DNA of 64,000 bases from Atrichornis clamosus. Taxonomy: Eukaryota > Chordata > Aves > Passeriformes > Menuridae. Below are positions 50,173 to 63,100 of the stretch, in pieces (the stretch's first letter is position 1; each line of letters begins with the position of its first letter). The notes under the pieces are model-generated. The model had not been told where the DNA came from. It made no database searches and saw only the letters and a list, made by a program, of their open reading frames with translations. The position numbers were made by a program, and so were the translations under genes. The DNA lies in contig WBMZ01006344.1 in the NCBI GenBank assembly GCA_013400975.1, positions 485,446 to 549,445 of the forward strand, written 5' to 3'.

Positions 50173-51282
50173 CTGGAAAAGACAGTGACAAACACAAAAG
50201 TGACTGAAGAACCACAGGGTGGAATCCTGTGGTAAGGGAGCAGCAAAGCCCTCCCACTGGTTTCCATGGATTTGTGTAAGTTCTTTCATCAGTAAAACAT
50301 CCAGACTGGCCCAGAAGGATGCATCATGAAGGATTTTGCTCACACTGTCCATCATTCCTTCTGCAGGGCCATCACTGTGGTAAGAGAAGAGGTCCCCTAT
50401 CCTGCCAGCAGCACTGCTCTCGCGTGGAAGTGGCCGTGGCCTTTTGACCTTCTCCACTGGCTATCAGATAAGGAATAGGGCCTTCTCCTCTCCTGCTTAG
50501 GCAGGATTTCTGGCATTTGTTTCAGAATGAGGAGTGGAGCATAACATGATGGGTTTTAATGAATGATTTCTTGCAGACTGGTGAGATGGGATGGAGAGAA
50601 CAATCTCTCTCTCTCCTCTGCACAAGAGTGGGCCTGCACTCCCGCCTGGCACAGCCTCCACAGGCGGCCCTGGTGTCCAGGGACCAAGCCTCATCCCCAT
50701 CACCACCCAGCAGTCCCAAGGGGAAATGAGATCAACTGAGCTCCAGCTCAGCCATGGCAAGTGGGTTCCCCAGAGCTTCCTTCCAGCTCTGTAAATCAGC
50801 CATCCCAAGCAGAGGCTGGCTGGAAGGTGCCTCATCCCTGCCAAGACTCACAGCCCTGCCCTCCTCTCCCAAAGCCATTTATTTGGAAAGGGCAGAGAGG
50901 GGTCCCAGCAAAGCCATGACTAATGCCTAGCTAATTCCCAGCAGAGAGGCAGAGCAGCTCCCAAGGAAACAGAGCCTTGTGCTTTCCTGACCCAGGCTGT
51001 GACAGCTGAAGAGAGAGCTTGCTCTTACCAGCAAAAATAAACACTTTCCTCATCGGAGATCAGAGAGGGCAGCTCTGCCCCTGATTTACATCTGCAGGGC
51101 CAGCAGTGCCAGGGCAGGTGGCAGGGCTCTGAGTACACCAAGGACCTGCCACAGAGCTCTGCAGGGATTAACCCAGGGGCAATCCAGAGGAAAAAATGGG
51201 TGTGACCCCTGTCCTAACCTCTTTGGGTGTTAAATGCTGAAGTAATTGCTCGGTTTTCATTGTCACACCAGGCAAAACTCAC

Positions 51283-51405
51283 CTTCACTTTCCTCCAGTA
51301 GTGGTTTCCTACTTTGGGGTTGACCTGTATAGTCCTTACTGGAAGATTCACCACGTCCAGAGGTGTGAAACAGCTCCCAGATTCTATACACAGCTCCACC
51401 AGAAG
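51283..51405 (-). other. possible coding exon, unrecognised gene
   Basis: Read on the minus strand, aacag precedes exactly 41 open codons. They contain ESGSCFTPLDVVNLPV and RTIQVNPKVGNHYWRKVK. They end at a near-consensus donor (gtgaag, then gtgagttttg). The polypyrimidine tract (cttctttctaag) sits some 15 nt upstream of the AG, so the acceptor is only fair. The peptide looks globular but I do not recognise it. Confidence 0.28.
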
Positions 51406-52222
51406 CTGTTCTTCACTTCAGCTTAGAAAGAAGGTTAGCAAACAAACAGCAAAAAAGGGATTGCTTAATAAATGGAAAATACAGGACACGAGCTATTTGC
51501 AACACAAAGCACCAAGGCTCAATGAAGTTGAGGAAATATCTATTAAAGCAAAGAATACTTCAAGTTAGATTTTTTTCCTCCTCAAATGTGTAATTAAAAT
51601 ACTTTTAATTAAGTATTTTTAGTGCCTTATACTTCCTACATTATCAGGTCATTTGTAAATTCCAACATCTTTACATACTTTTTAAGCTACATTTGTTCAC
51701 CTACTGACAATTAATACTTCATTCAATTAATATTTTTACATTTACCAAAGAGGTATAAAATCTTTCAACTTTGCCAAAAAAACCCCATCCTTTTAATCAT
51801 CTCCAGTGTTCTGCTTCAGGCAATATTTTGTAGGTGTACTTGGAAGTTGGGAAACAATTACATAAAGCTGGAACTGCCAACACTCTTTCTCCATTTGGAG
51901 GAAATTCCAGCACTCAGTAACTTGTGTTTAGGAGAAGGGACGTTGCACAGGAATAACTGCAGTTAGTGCAGTTATATTGTAGGGCCAATGGGCTCCTGCA
52001 AAAAAAAAATAGTATGGAAGCTGGTTTGTATCCCAGTCTTTCCATGCAGGCTTTTCCCTTCTGCAAGGGTTGACTTCCAGGAGCTCTGCACACTCGAGGG
52101 TGTGAGCTGAGTGTCTCTGTAGCACAACTCTGCAAAGCAGAACTGCAAAAGCTCTCCGAGTCTGAACTGCAGAAGTAATTCATGTCAGCAAGGAACCGAA
52201 GCACCTGAAAGCAAAAACTGCT
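51406..52222. other. AT-rich unique stretch
   Basis: 51,590-51,790 is very AT-rich and includes a hairpin with arms aaaatactt (51,597-51,605) and aagtatttt (51,611-51,619). No gene is recognised. The overlapping minus-strand frames at 51,914-52,252 have an acceptor-like edge but no usable donor. Confidence 0.5.
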
Positions 52223-52269
52223 CAATAAATGACCCATGGCTTTCTGTACCAAAAAAAAAAAAAAAAAAA
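52223..52269 (+). other. poly(A) tract downstream of AATAAA
   Basis: AATAAA at 52,223-52,228 is followed after 22 nt by 19 A residues (52,251-52,269). This is the arrangement of a processed transcript 3' end. Upstream sequence shows no recognised coding region, and no flanking duplication was found by eye. A chance A-run near a common hexamer cannot be excluded. Confidence 0.35.
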
Positions 52270-55200
52270 GGAAAGTTCACAGGGTAAAATATCACAAGGA
52301 AGGAAATTATTTTAACCACATAAATGACAGGCATATTTTAAAGAAAATGGGGTTTAGTTTAGCAGAAGGAGTTAGAGCCAGGAGTACTTTGCTGGTACAG
52401 AGGAACCCAGTATCCAACTTTGCTATCACGATGCTGTGCCAACACAGCCCATTATGCAAGAGAGGACTTTCAAATCCTTATTTCAGAAAATAGGTCAGAC
52501 TGAGCTCAAACACTTTCTTGTTGAAATGCAGCTTAATGTGGATTTGACTAACTATCGTGGCCCAGTGCCAGGCAGCAACTTCAGAGACGTTGCTGAGAAA
52601 CGTCCTTCAACCTTCTTTTGCTTCACTCTTCCTTACTCAGAGAAGGGGGGTAAAGTAACAAGACTGAGGGGTCTCCATAAAGGAAAAAAACCACAGGCTT
52701 TTACCATGGAATAGCTGTATCCAGCAACTCCAGCCATTCATGCCGGGTAACGTGTCTGCTGGTTGTGCTGCTGGACCACGACTTTCCTCAGGGGAAGCAG
52801 AGGGAGTTGTCTGTAGGTGGGATGAACAGAAAGCTGAGGCCCTGTCCTCTGCAGACACGAATGTGTCACATCAAAAGTTCATTTCAAGCACAGGTCAGCA
52901 TGGACTGGACGGGGACATAGTGACAAAATCTTGTATTCATCCTAATTTCATGGCTGGATCTGTGTAAGAATGAGGACAACAATTTTGAAAGGCATCATCA
53001 CAAAAACATTTCATTAATTTGTTGCATTTTTTTCTTAAGGCTTAAAACTTGACATATTCAATCAATTCTATTTCTCCTGTTACATTGTGGATTAGTTAAT
53101 TGCAGAAGCAAAAACGGGTGCCTGATTTATTATGTATAGAGCTTTGGAAAACTACAAAAAGCAGAGGCATAGGCAAGTCATCCAGCTCCTCAGCAATGGC
53201 CTTCAGCAACGATGAAATGAGACTAACTGTAGTAAAAATGCAAATAAAAAGCAACACATGAATTCAGGCCTCTGTCTTCATTACAGAATCAATAGGAAAT
53301 ACATTAATTCGGGCAGCCAAAATTTTAAAGCAAGCCAAAAAAAAAAAAGGGAGAACAAACACCAGTCTGTCATATCTATAGCCAAACTCCTAACCTCATA
53401 TATGGCAACTTATACCTCCCATCAGCCCAGGTGGGCTCTAGCACCCTGTGCCAACAGTTCAGAGAAAAAGTCATCAGGGAAAAAAAGCCACTTTCATCTG
53501 GGGACAGGAAGAGCCTCCCTTGAAACCTCTTCCTTGGTGAGAGTGTGAAATTGTCAAGCCCCATTGAACTGAACTTGCACAAAATTTTAATTGGACTTTC
53601 TGACCAGTCCAGAAATCCTCACCGTGTCTTCCCAGCTGGCACGATGCCTCTCCTGCTGCAGGGAGGGCTCGAGCTCGGTGCCAGCCCCTGCTCCAAGGGC
53701 TTTTCAGTCATGCTAAGGAGCAAAACTGATCAGCAGATGCAGGAGAAACCCTCGAGGGCAGGATTCAGACACCCAAACCACTCCGGATAAAATGTAAGAA
53801 TCTGATAGACTCAGCAGAGACACCAGCTGCTTTTGGGGACTCCATTACACAGCCACCAGCTCGTGACAGCTCTTGGCTTTTAGAGACGGAACCAGTGACA
53901 CAGAGCCCCAGGGCCCCCGGGTGGGGACGCAGCTCTGAGGAAGCCCCGAGCCTGTGCAAACCAAACCGAGTGCTGAGAAAATGCTCCTCAAACACCCGCA
54001 AAGCTTCCACTCGCTGCCTGGGCATGGGCACGGGTGTGAATCCTGTCTCTGCACTGCTCGTTGCCAATTAATACCTCCAGGTAAAACACGCCGGGGAGAG
54101 ACTGACAAGATCAAAGATTTCGTGTGCTCTCCCGCCCTGATAGACATCGTAGCACTCTACTACTGCTTTCCATGTCCAAATATTTGCCTGGATAAATAGA
54201 TTTAGAATAGTTTGAATAAGCTTTGCACTTTGTCTTTGGAAGCTGAATGAGTCACGCCATGAAGAAATGTTCTGGAAAAGGTCTACAGCACAGCTACAGA
54301 CAGAAAAATGAAAGGAGAAGTCACCACTAAACAATGCATCAAGGGTAGAAATGTCCAGACTAGGTGACACAGATTTAAAGAAAATTTAACAAAGGAAGCA
54401 TTTCCACAAGCCCAATATTTATGAAAACTTGTTACATAAAGCAATCAGTTGGATAGATACCTTTCTAAATAATAAAATATATACTTTTTCCTATTTTTTT
54501 TCCTTTTAAAGTGAAGTTCACAGACAACTGAGCTCACCAGGAGCAGAACGCCTTGAGGTGGTTACACACATAGCTGGACTAACTGGACAGTGGTAGGACT
54601 GTCCTAACAAAACCTGTGAGCTCAAAAGGTTCTAATCAGTGGGCAAGACTTGCCAAACCAAAGCTAGAAATAGATCTGGGGTCTATTTAGGCCCCAAGGA
54701 GTCACTCCTGGCAGCTGGACTGGTGCCATGGTGCTACAGGTCCCTGCAGCAAGGTGGCCTTTGGTCTGGACCCAGAATGTCCCCTGTAAAGCAAAAGAAA
54801 TGGAGAGGTTTGAGCAGAAACCTGCCTGGCGTGCTGGGAAAACCCCTGGGAACACAACACAAATATTTGAAAACAGGGTTTTTCACTCTTCTCTTATTCT
54901 GCTTGTACCACGAGGAAGCAAAGCACCACAATAACACACTCTCTGTAAGAGAAGGCTCAAGTTATAATTTTGTGTCTCTCAGGATGCAGTGAGAAACCTC
55001 ACATGCTGCAGAGAGCCAAGTGGAGATTTAGCAGGTTATGTAGATCAGTTGCAGACAGAGAATTAAGGAAGCAAAAAGTGATATTCCCACCATTAAATAT
55101 AGGTTGGAGAGTCTTAATAAGGCACAAAGTGAGGGAAATGAGAACTTTGAAATTGAAGTTATTATGCGCTGCATCAACTGCTGAAAATTATATGCTAATA

Positions 55201-55373
55201 TCATTCTCTTGCTTTTATTCCTTTCCACCTCAGGAAAAACCCACTCCCCTCAGTCTCTGCACGCCCAACTGCTCCTGTCTCACAGATCTGATACCCCTCT
55301 CTCCTTAGACCGTGGACCCTCTCTTACCAAAATGAAACATCCTCCCCAAAATCTCCCAAACCCAACAACTCAC
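52270..55373. other. non-coding stretch
   Basis: No gene is recognised with confidence. A minus-strand segment near 52,690-52,810 has a good acceptor (ttcatcccacctacag) and a donor-like ccatg then gtaaaa, but only one of its frames is open and its phase fits poorly with its neighbours. A-run at 53,338-53,348. A possible MIR-like patch near 53,172-53,225 is too weak to call. Confidence 0.45.
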
Positions 55374-55472
55374 CATGGATCCAGCAACGTAGGGAGGTGC
55401 ACCCAAAACCTCACCACGGCAAGGGCTCAAACCCTTCAGCAGCAACAGGTGTGAAAATATGGAGCAAAGAAC
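55374..55472 (-). other. possible coding exon, unrecognised gene
   Basis: On the minus strand a strong acceptor (ttttaattctgtctccacag) precedes 99 nt (33 codons), and a near-consensus donor (ccatg, then gtgagttgtt) follows. The only fully open frame runs in phase 0 and includes HLLLLKGLSPCRGEVL and GAPPYVAGSM. Both splice sites look good, but the segment is short and the protein is unrecognised. Confidence 0.25.
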
Positions 55473-56311
55473 CTGTGGAGACAGAATTAAAAAACATAAT
55501 AAACAAAAAACCCCCACAAGCACCATTTACAGGGGAGCACAAGACCAAGGTGAAAATCAGAAATCCACAAGATCACAGGCACTTATGGGTGACTTTCTTG
55601 GCAATCAGAGCTGGCAAATCAAGGCCACCTCCTGCCCTGGTGGCTGATTGCCAGGAACAAGTTAATTAACCATCACTAACAAATGTGCCTGTATAGTCTA
55701 GCCTAGACTTTAGCTAGCTGGCTCCACCTCTCCCTGGCAGCTTCCCCTGACTGACCTCCTGTAACTGGGCCAAATTCATCCTTGGGGAAAGTCTTTTTAT
55801 CTTTAGTTTGCACCAAGAATTAATTTAGCCCTGAAAGCATGCGCTGGCATTTCCCCCAAAACTTAAAGAACGTAATAAAATCTTCTTGTTTGGTTGGTTT
55901 TTTAACCTTCCCTCAACATCATTGACCTCTCCCATCTTACTCCATCTACCTTCACACCAAAGGATTACAGCCAGCTCCTTTTCTTTCAGCTGATGTTTGC
56001 AAGTATTTGTTTTATTTTACATGTTGCTCATTGAACTTTTTCCAGTTCATGTGTCTTATTCTAAAACTACAATTCACAAAATAGCCTAATTCTCCAAATG
56101 GTGCTGAACTGAGTGGAATAATTACCTTACTTGTTTTAGGCCTCTCCTGGAATCCAGAATTACACACTTGGAAAATTATGATGGTTTTCTCTTCTTTTTT
56201 TTTTTTTCAGTTTCACAAGATGTGTGAAAGACAGGTTTTTATAAAGGCCATAAGCCCAGCCAAAACTATAATTGCCACAGACAGAAAAGAATTCAGAAAA
56301 AAAGATTATTT
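55473..56311. other. unique non-coding stretch
   Basis: No gene or repeat is recognised. A T-run lies at 56,196-56,209. Confidence 0.55.
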
Positions 56312-56430
56312 TATGATTAAGGCATTGGAGTAGAAACTGAGAAATTCAGATTCTTTTTGTAGCCCTGCCAAAACCTCTCTATGTAACCTTTGCTGAGTTA
56401 ATTCCTCTGTGCCTTCAAATAAAATCCTCT
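56312..56430 (+). mobile_element. ancient MIR-type SINE, head and core
   Basis: The stretch tatgattaaggcattggagt fits the MIR head (GTGGTTAAGAGCACGGACTCTGGA). It is followed by gtagccctgccaaaacctct (GGCTCTGCCACTTACTAG), ctatgtaacctttgctgagt (CTGTGTGACCTTGGGCAAGT) and taattcctctgtgcct (AACCTCTCTGTGCCT). Several blocks occur in the right order over about 120 bp, so a chance match is unlikely despite high divergence. The assignment is from memory of the consensus. Confidence 0.62.
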
Positions 56431-59400
56431 GGCACTTCCCTGTTTTACGATAGCTCTGGGTAAACACATTCATTCACATTTGTGAGATGTTCAAACACAC
56501 GAATAACCAGGGAACCACGACGACTGGGATGGTTAAAATCATCTGGCTGTATTTAATCTTCTCTTGTCAGATGTGAATGCATCTTTAATCACAAGCACAT
56601 GGGAAATGGCAGCATTGCTGCTGAGAAATGAGCATCGTACTCAAAGAAAAAAAAACAGGGTGAAAATTATGCTCCTAACAAAAAGTAGTTTGCAAATCAG
56701 GGCAGCAAATATATAAGTGAATCTAAGCATCTTCCCATTCCAGTTCCCTCAAAACAGGGGCAGGCTCAAGTCTCTTACTAAAAAAAAAAGTCTTATCAAA
56801 GCATCAATTCATATTCCACTGGAGTTGTGTGAAGTCAAGAGCAATTACAGCTCCCAGGCTTCCATCTTGATGCCAAGGAAAAGTACACAAAAGAAATGCC
56901 ACTAAAGGCACAGACACAGTTTTAAAAACAACCTTAGGTTGCCAGAGAAGCATTAGTTGCACACATCTCCAGGACACGATGAGGACACTGAACTTTCAGA
57001 GTGAATTTCATTTAAAAACTCTGGGATTGGGCAACGGCTGAAATGAGAAAGCAGGAAAGCCACGGTCCCACAAGCACAGCAAGGGAAGGCCACTGCAGGT
57101 AGGTCACTGTGGCCACCTCAGTGCCTTGCTGGCAGCTTTGGGCATGGACTAAGGCAGGTCCAGAAGGTTTTTATCTGCTGCTCCACTCTGAACCGTGCTT
57201 GCATCCTGCACTTGTATAGAACCTGCTGCCACATCCTCCCACCCCTTTTCCCGGAGGAAAAGGCAAGTTCACGGGTGTTTCCCTTCTTCTTTCCTTCTCC
57301 TTGAACACCAAAGGCTTGGAAGGTTGCTGTGTCAACTGATCCCCCCTTCCCTTTTCATTGCTTTAATAAATTAAGCCGAGTGACAATAGAGATGAGAGAA
57401 AGCAGGACAATGTGGTAAATGTAGCAGAAAGAAATTTGAATTGTAATGAGGAGAGCTAATCAGGAAAAGAATGGACTGTAGAAAAAAGCACTAATGAGTT
57501 TCTAAATAAATTCAAAAGGTTAATATTGTTCTATCTCACAAATACGAGAAGAATCCTAATGTGAAATTAAAGGCCTCACTCCAGTGCCCTTGCAGCCACG
57601 TGTGAAAGCTGTAACGCCCACTCTGTTTACCTCCCTGTCCATCACAGCCTCCTGGCACTCTCCTGGATTGCTCCTGGAAACGGGATCTCTTCAGGTCAGC
57701 CAGGTCTCTCAATCTCTTTTGTTTCTGTACATCAAACGCTTGAGCTAAAGTCAATAAGTCAATGGACAGACTCCCTTTGACTTGCAGAGTTTGCACCAAG
57801 ATTTTGTGACTCATTTATGGTGGCATCAACAAATCACTGATCAAAATGAACTTTTCAAACCGTGAGAGATGTGTGTGTGTTTGTGAAGTGCTGGATTAGA
57901 TGGTTTTTAAGCACACTCCTATTCCCTTTTATTATCACGTGGCTTGCCAAGGTGAGTAAAAAGCTAATGCAGGTTAACTGAGGAAAGAGCAAGTGAAAAT
58001 AAAAGTTTATAAAAATAAAAAGCTGGAAGGTTTCTTGTTTGTTTGTTTGTCTTAATTTATATGATGCCAGTAGTTCAAAATACAAAGCTAAGACTTTCTA
58101 TATATAATCGAAAATTAAAATATTCAGAGCCCTTTACGTATTCTATTGCAAAACATGGTAAAAACTGTATATCAGCCAAAATATATTTTTTGTGTGAGTG
58201 AGGAAAGTAGCCCCTTTCAAGAATTAAAAAAAAATCTAATTCCCAGCAAAGTAATAGACTCACAGGCTTTTCATAAGAATAGAGGATCTGCTCAACTAAT
58301 TTTTTGCTTGAAGGAAGGAAACAGTGCCATTATAAGATTTTACCCTGAATACAAAAAACCCGAGTGACACCACACTTTGGGGAGATCTGAGTGCACGTGT
58401 GTGTGTGGCCGTGCCTCCGTCTCCCGCACCACAGGCCAAGCCTAGAGGGGAGAGGCGAGGGTGGCTGCACCTTTACCTCCCCCCTGGTCCCACGCTGGCA
58501 GGAGGTGAGTTAGGTGCAATCCCAGAGCTGTGTGACCCCATTGCGACCCAGCTCTGCCCGCACCAGTAACTCTCTGTGTGCACACTGAGCGGTGACCCCG
58601 AGCCCCTCGGCTCTGCCCAGGCCGTGGCTCTGCTCCTCTGCCCTGCCCTGCAGCCACACTCAGAGCCCAGCCATGGTCTCAAAGGGCAGAGCTGCAGCTG
58701 CTCATGCTTGACCATCAAAGCATCCCTTCACACCTATCACAGGAAATGAAAAATATGAAGGTGTGCACCTTTTTTCTTCCAGGCATGTGAATTATTCTAA
58801 AGTTAGAGCAACACTCCTGTGCCAAGACTGACCATCTTATGTATTATTCACGGCAACCTTGCAAAATGCTGCCCAGCCACTCACCTGCCATGAATAATTT
58901 TGTTTGACAGGCAGGTTAAATACCTTAGCTTCCTGATCCTCCTCCTCGTCCTCACAAGGAAGGAGGGCAGTCGTGGACTGCCCTGAAAGGCATCGTGGCG
59001 AGGTTGTTTAATAGAGGCTTCGGTGGAGTTCGACCCTGGCAGGCAAAGACTGAATAAAAAAAACTCTTGGACCCACGAGATTGGAGAGAGAAACACAGAG
59101 AGACAGAGAGTTGACAGTCTAGGCATGTAAACTCTTTGAGAGTAACCCTTGGAACGCCAGCAGGAGACGTGCACTTCCCCTCATGTCACTTCTGGAGAGC
59201 TCACCAGAGCTCCCCGGTGTTTCCAGCCAAAGCCACCAGGGAAATCTGGTGGAATAAGATGGAAAGCAGTGGAGCAGCTCGTGCTCCCGAGCCCAAGGTG
59301 GATGTCTCCCTGACTGAATATCTCTGGCACTACCCTCTCTTTAAAAGCTTAAATGCAGAAATCTTTCTGAGACAAAAGACACCGTGATGAAATTGCTAAC

Positions 59401-59984
59401 TGTGAATAAACAAGACAGTTGCATAGCTCATCATAACCCTAATGATCCTCTCTGAATCATGCAGGCCCATCACCTAGATCTATGGGCCACATTAGCAGAC
59501 TGCTGAGTGTGGGAAATATGGAGAGGATCATTTTTAAAGGGTTTTGCGTGCAATGCTCATTGGGAACCCTTTGAGATGGAGTCTAAAGCAGATGGTGAAA
59601 TGGGAAAATTATTCACGTTAATTCTTTAGCAGCCTAAAATAAATTTAAAGAATAATGAAATAATGAAAGCCCCATTCAGTCACATTTTTGCTTTTGAAGC
59701 AGTCATCAAAGTCCTAACAGGGAGGACCCAAGGCTGCTGCATTGTGCACACAAAGCTGCTGCATTAATCGGTTCAAAGACACAGGAGCAGTAATATCCTG
59801 TAAATAAATATAAGGTCATCCCCTTCCATTAGCTATTGTTCAATGGCCTGATGAAAGAACAAACAAGCTGAAACAGCAAATAAACCTCACAGTGTGGATG
59901 CAGATCCCTTTCAATCTTCCTTCACACACGTTTTCTACAGATCAACATCTTCTGTTCTGAGCTTCTCATCCACACTCCAAACTC
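56431..59984. other. non-coding stretch, possible conserved part
   Basis: No gene is recognised. 59,395-59,690 is AT-rich, repeat-free and dense in TAAT and ATTA cores. (TTTG)n lies at 58,035-58,051 and short (TG)n at 57,871-57,882 and 58,395-58,408. A weak exon-like minus-strand segment at 57,631-57,724 is discussed under rejected items. Confidence 0.45.
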
Positions 59985-60118
59985 TTACAATGAGACAACA
60001 TTACCAGTCCCCCATTTTGCAGGCAGGGAAGCTGAGTCACTGCTGTCATCCAGAGGGGGAACAGCAAAGTCAGGACTACAGCCTAGCTAGTCTAACCCCC
60101 AGTCTGAGCTTTCCTGCT
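59985..60118 (-). mobile_element. ancient MIR-type SINE (antisense)
   Basis: The segment contains gagacaacattaccagtccc, ccattttgcaggcagggaag, ctgagtcactgctgtcatcc, agggggaacagcaaagtcag, gactacagcctagctagtct and aacccccagtctgagctttc. It follows the antisense MIR order: CCCCATTTTACAGATGAGGA, AACTGAGGCACAGAG, GTCACACAGC, GGCAGAGCCAGGATT, CCCAGGTCTGTCTGACTCC. It spans about 130 bp and is the best preserved MIR-like copy here. Confidence 0.75.
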
Positions 60119-63100
60119 CATTTTGCAGCAGGACCAGCTCCCTGGGCGACCTGGTGAATCAAAACACCAAAGTCTCCCAAGCTAAAGAGTGGCCCCAACC
60201 ACAGCACCACCATGACTTGTAGCCTGTGAGGTTTTCCTTCATCCAGATGATCCAGAGGATCTGAGGGACATGCCAAAGGGGAGCCTCACTCCCACAGCAG
60301 CAGGTTATACAAAATTTTATTTACCATCTTAAACACAAGAGGCAAATAAAGAACATTGCAGAATTCATAAGAAGTTTCTGTGTGAGAGCAGCACAAAGCT
60401 CTGTGAAACTGTTGAAAGCAAATGAGGGAGAATGTAAATGTTTCATACTAAAAATGCTAAAGTTCACTTCTAAAATCACTAACATCACAGTCATCTGGTA
60501 TCAAGATAAAATATTTGCTAAATGGAAATCACTAGCTCAGTTTTTGCTCCTGACACTTAAAGCCCTGCTGCTTTCTGGCTGTTTCATTTCCTATTAGTAT
60601 TTGGCACGATGAGTAAAACCTACCAAGGCTTACAGCCACTTGTAGCTGTAACCTGAGCCTCCCTGAGCACCTGTCCATGGTGCTGATGCTGTATTAATTT
60701 TGTCCTCTCTAATGCACCACAGTGTGCAGGGTGAGTTCAGCTCACACAGTGAGAGCTGCTTCATTAGTGCTTTTCCCATCAGGTGAGTGCTGGGATAAGC
60801 AGCCAGCTGTTTCAGTGGATAAACATATGTGGACGTGCATCACCTGGACACACTGCCCTGCCTCATTTCCCAGAATCCAGCAATGGTGAGACAAAACACC
60901 TCCAGCACTGCCCGCTGTCTGGATGGAGTCACTCTGCAGCCCAGGCTTAGGGTTGAGAGCCACCAGCAGTGCCTGAGTTGGGGGCAAGCTCTGGGAGTGC
61001 CCCCACCTGTCTGACCTCTCCCAGGCCTCAAAGAGGAGTCAGTGACTGGCTTGGGAAGATACTAGACATCAGCTGAGCTCTGAGGCCATGGATAGTGACA
61101 GCAAGCAGGACTCAGGAGAGCCCATGCTGGCAAAGCCTGGGCACTCAGTGCTGGCCACACACAGCTCTCGCAGCTCAGCTCCCTGCTGGGAGGCCACCGT
61201 GGCCCCAAGCCCTTGTCTGTACTTAAAATACCACTGCTTCCTCAGCTCCAGCAACACTCTCAGAAAAATCCTTCTCCCTGGTTTGCAACATCCCCTGGGC
61301 TTTCCCGCCCTGCTGCCAATAGAGGAATCCTACTGGAATGGAGGAGATGGGAGAAAACTTCCTCTGTGTTCCTCTCCTCTCCTCCCAGCATTAGCTGAAG
61401 GCTCTGAGCCCTGGAAAAAGCACAGCTTGGTAAAGGTCATGATCTGAATGCAGATTATTCACGGACATGAATTTATCTGATGAATTATTCTAAACACATC
61501 ATTCAGCTGCTGTACTGAGCACATATAGGATGTGCCTCTGCAGCTTCTCTAAATACAAAGCAGGGCATTAAATAAGGACAGTCACTTGCTTGGAAGCATA
61601 ATATTTTATTTGCCACAAATATGCTAATTCTTTAATTTTCAGTCTCTATGCAAGCTAGAAATACAACTTGAGCAAGATAAGTTTTCTTGTAGCTGATTAC
61701 TAGGTAGCATATCACAATTGATGTATTAGATTTTAGACCCTGATTCAGTGTTTCCTTAGACTCTTATGCAATTTTGGTCCCATGGTAATGGATTCTGAGT
61801 TGCTTACAAACATGTCAAGACTATCATCTGCCAGCCATGTCCCCATGCTGCTCATTATTTATGCCTACTGAGCAAATTTATTGGCAGATATGTCAGAAAA
61901 AGCAATATTTTTCCTAGTGCTTTCTAAATAAATATCAAGAGACAGTGAAGGACCAGCCATTTCAGTGTCTGCACCAAACTTCTGGTATATCTCCTGGTTC
62001 CTGGACTCCAGTTTACTGGATTCAGAAAATAAAAGCAAGACCAGAGACTTTATCACCTAACACTTCTTGTTTCACTAGTCCTGCTGTGAGTGCTACATAA
62101 ATCTTCATTCCAAAAAGGCTGGTTTCTGTCACTGTGCCTCTGCTGAGCACAAGTTCCCACTGGGAGGGACCACAGGCATCATTTTCCATAGGATCCAAGG
62201 AGGTTAGAAAAATGTATTCTGTCTGTCGTAGGTAGGTCTGGTTAGAGCTAATTGAATTACACAGGAATTATGGGAACAGTCTCCAAGGAGGAAGGCACTA
62301 GGCCTTGGTCCAAGAGGAATAAACTGCAATTCACCAAACCAGAAGGCTCAGAGGTATCAGCTGGGGACTGCAGCGTGTAATTCCTGTCCAGGCGTGCACT
62401 TCATGTGGTTCATTGTACTGACTTTAGGGTTCTGCCCAACCTGGGAAATGGAACACATGCTTAAAGCCTAGCTGCAGCAATTTTAGAAGCTGGGACAACA
62501 CGGACATTTCAGTTCAGGGCCATCCCTGAAATCAGCAGCTCTGTGGAATCATCCCTTGCTTGACAATTTATAAAATTATCCCCTGAGGCTTTGAGTGTGA
62601 TGTGATGTTTGCCACTCCTGTGGTACTGTGCCATGACAAAGGAGGGATGGGGAAGTTCACTAGTACCAAATTTTAGACACCAATTTGCTGTCATCCCATG
62701 GTGTTTGTGACTTGTTAAATTTAGTGCTTAAATCCAACATTAGCACAGAGAATTTTAGGAGATGGAGAAAACAGAAAAACTATTTTAAGACAAATGCAAC
62801 TCTTTGGATCTCCTGAACAGATAAAGTGCATTGTTGGTTCAGGACAAATATTCAATTTGATTCTTATCTTATCCAAACTCCAAATCTCTTTTGTTATCAG
62901 CTACTTTCCAAGGCACTGTACAAGAGAGCTCTGAACTTACATTTAAAAGACACAAAAACAACAGAGCTCTTCTGCTCCTTCCCAGCAATTAGCCCAGCCC
63001 AGGCTCCTGACAACCTTGGGGAAGTTTAAATCCAGAACAAGCCAGAACGAAATTCCAAAACTGCAGAAATAATGACAGCATCTACACATTACAAGTAGTT

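Noticed and set aside
51990..52209. Minus-strand segment after ctttcag that is open in several frames
   Set aside because: No usable donor follows, and three frames are open together, so coding potential cannot be argued.
53172..53225. Sixth MIR-like patch (aggcaagtcatccagctcct)
   Set aside because: Only two short blocks match and the spacing is off. Too weak to list as a feature.
57631..57724. Exon-like minus-strand segment (KQKRLRDLADLKRSRFQEQ)
   Set aside because: The donor (gggag then gtaaac) is fair, but the acceptor gcgtttgatgtacag lacks a clear polypyrimidine tract. Considered with the 50-55 kb candidates but not strong enough to list.
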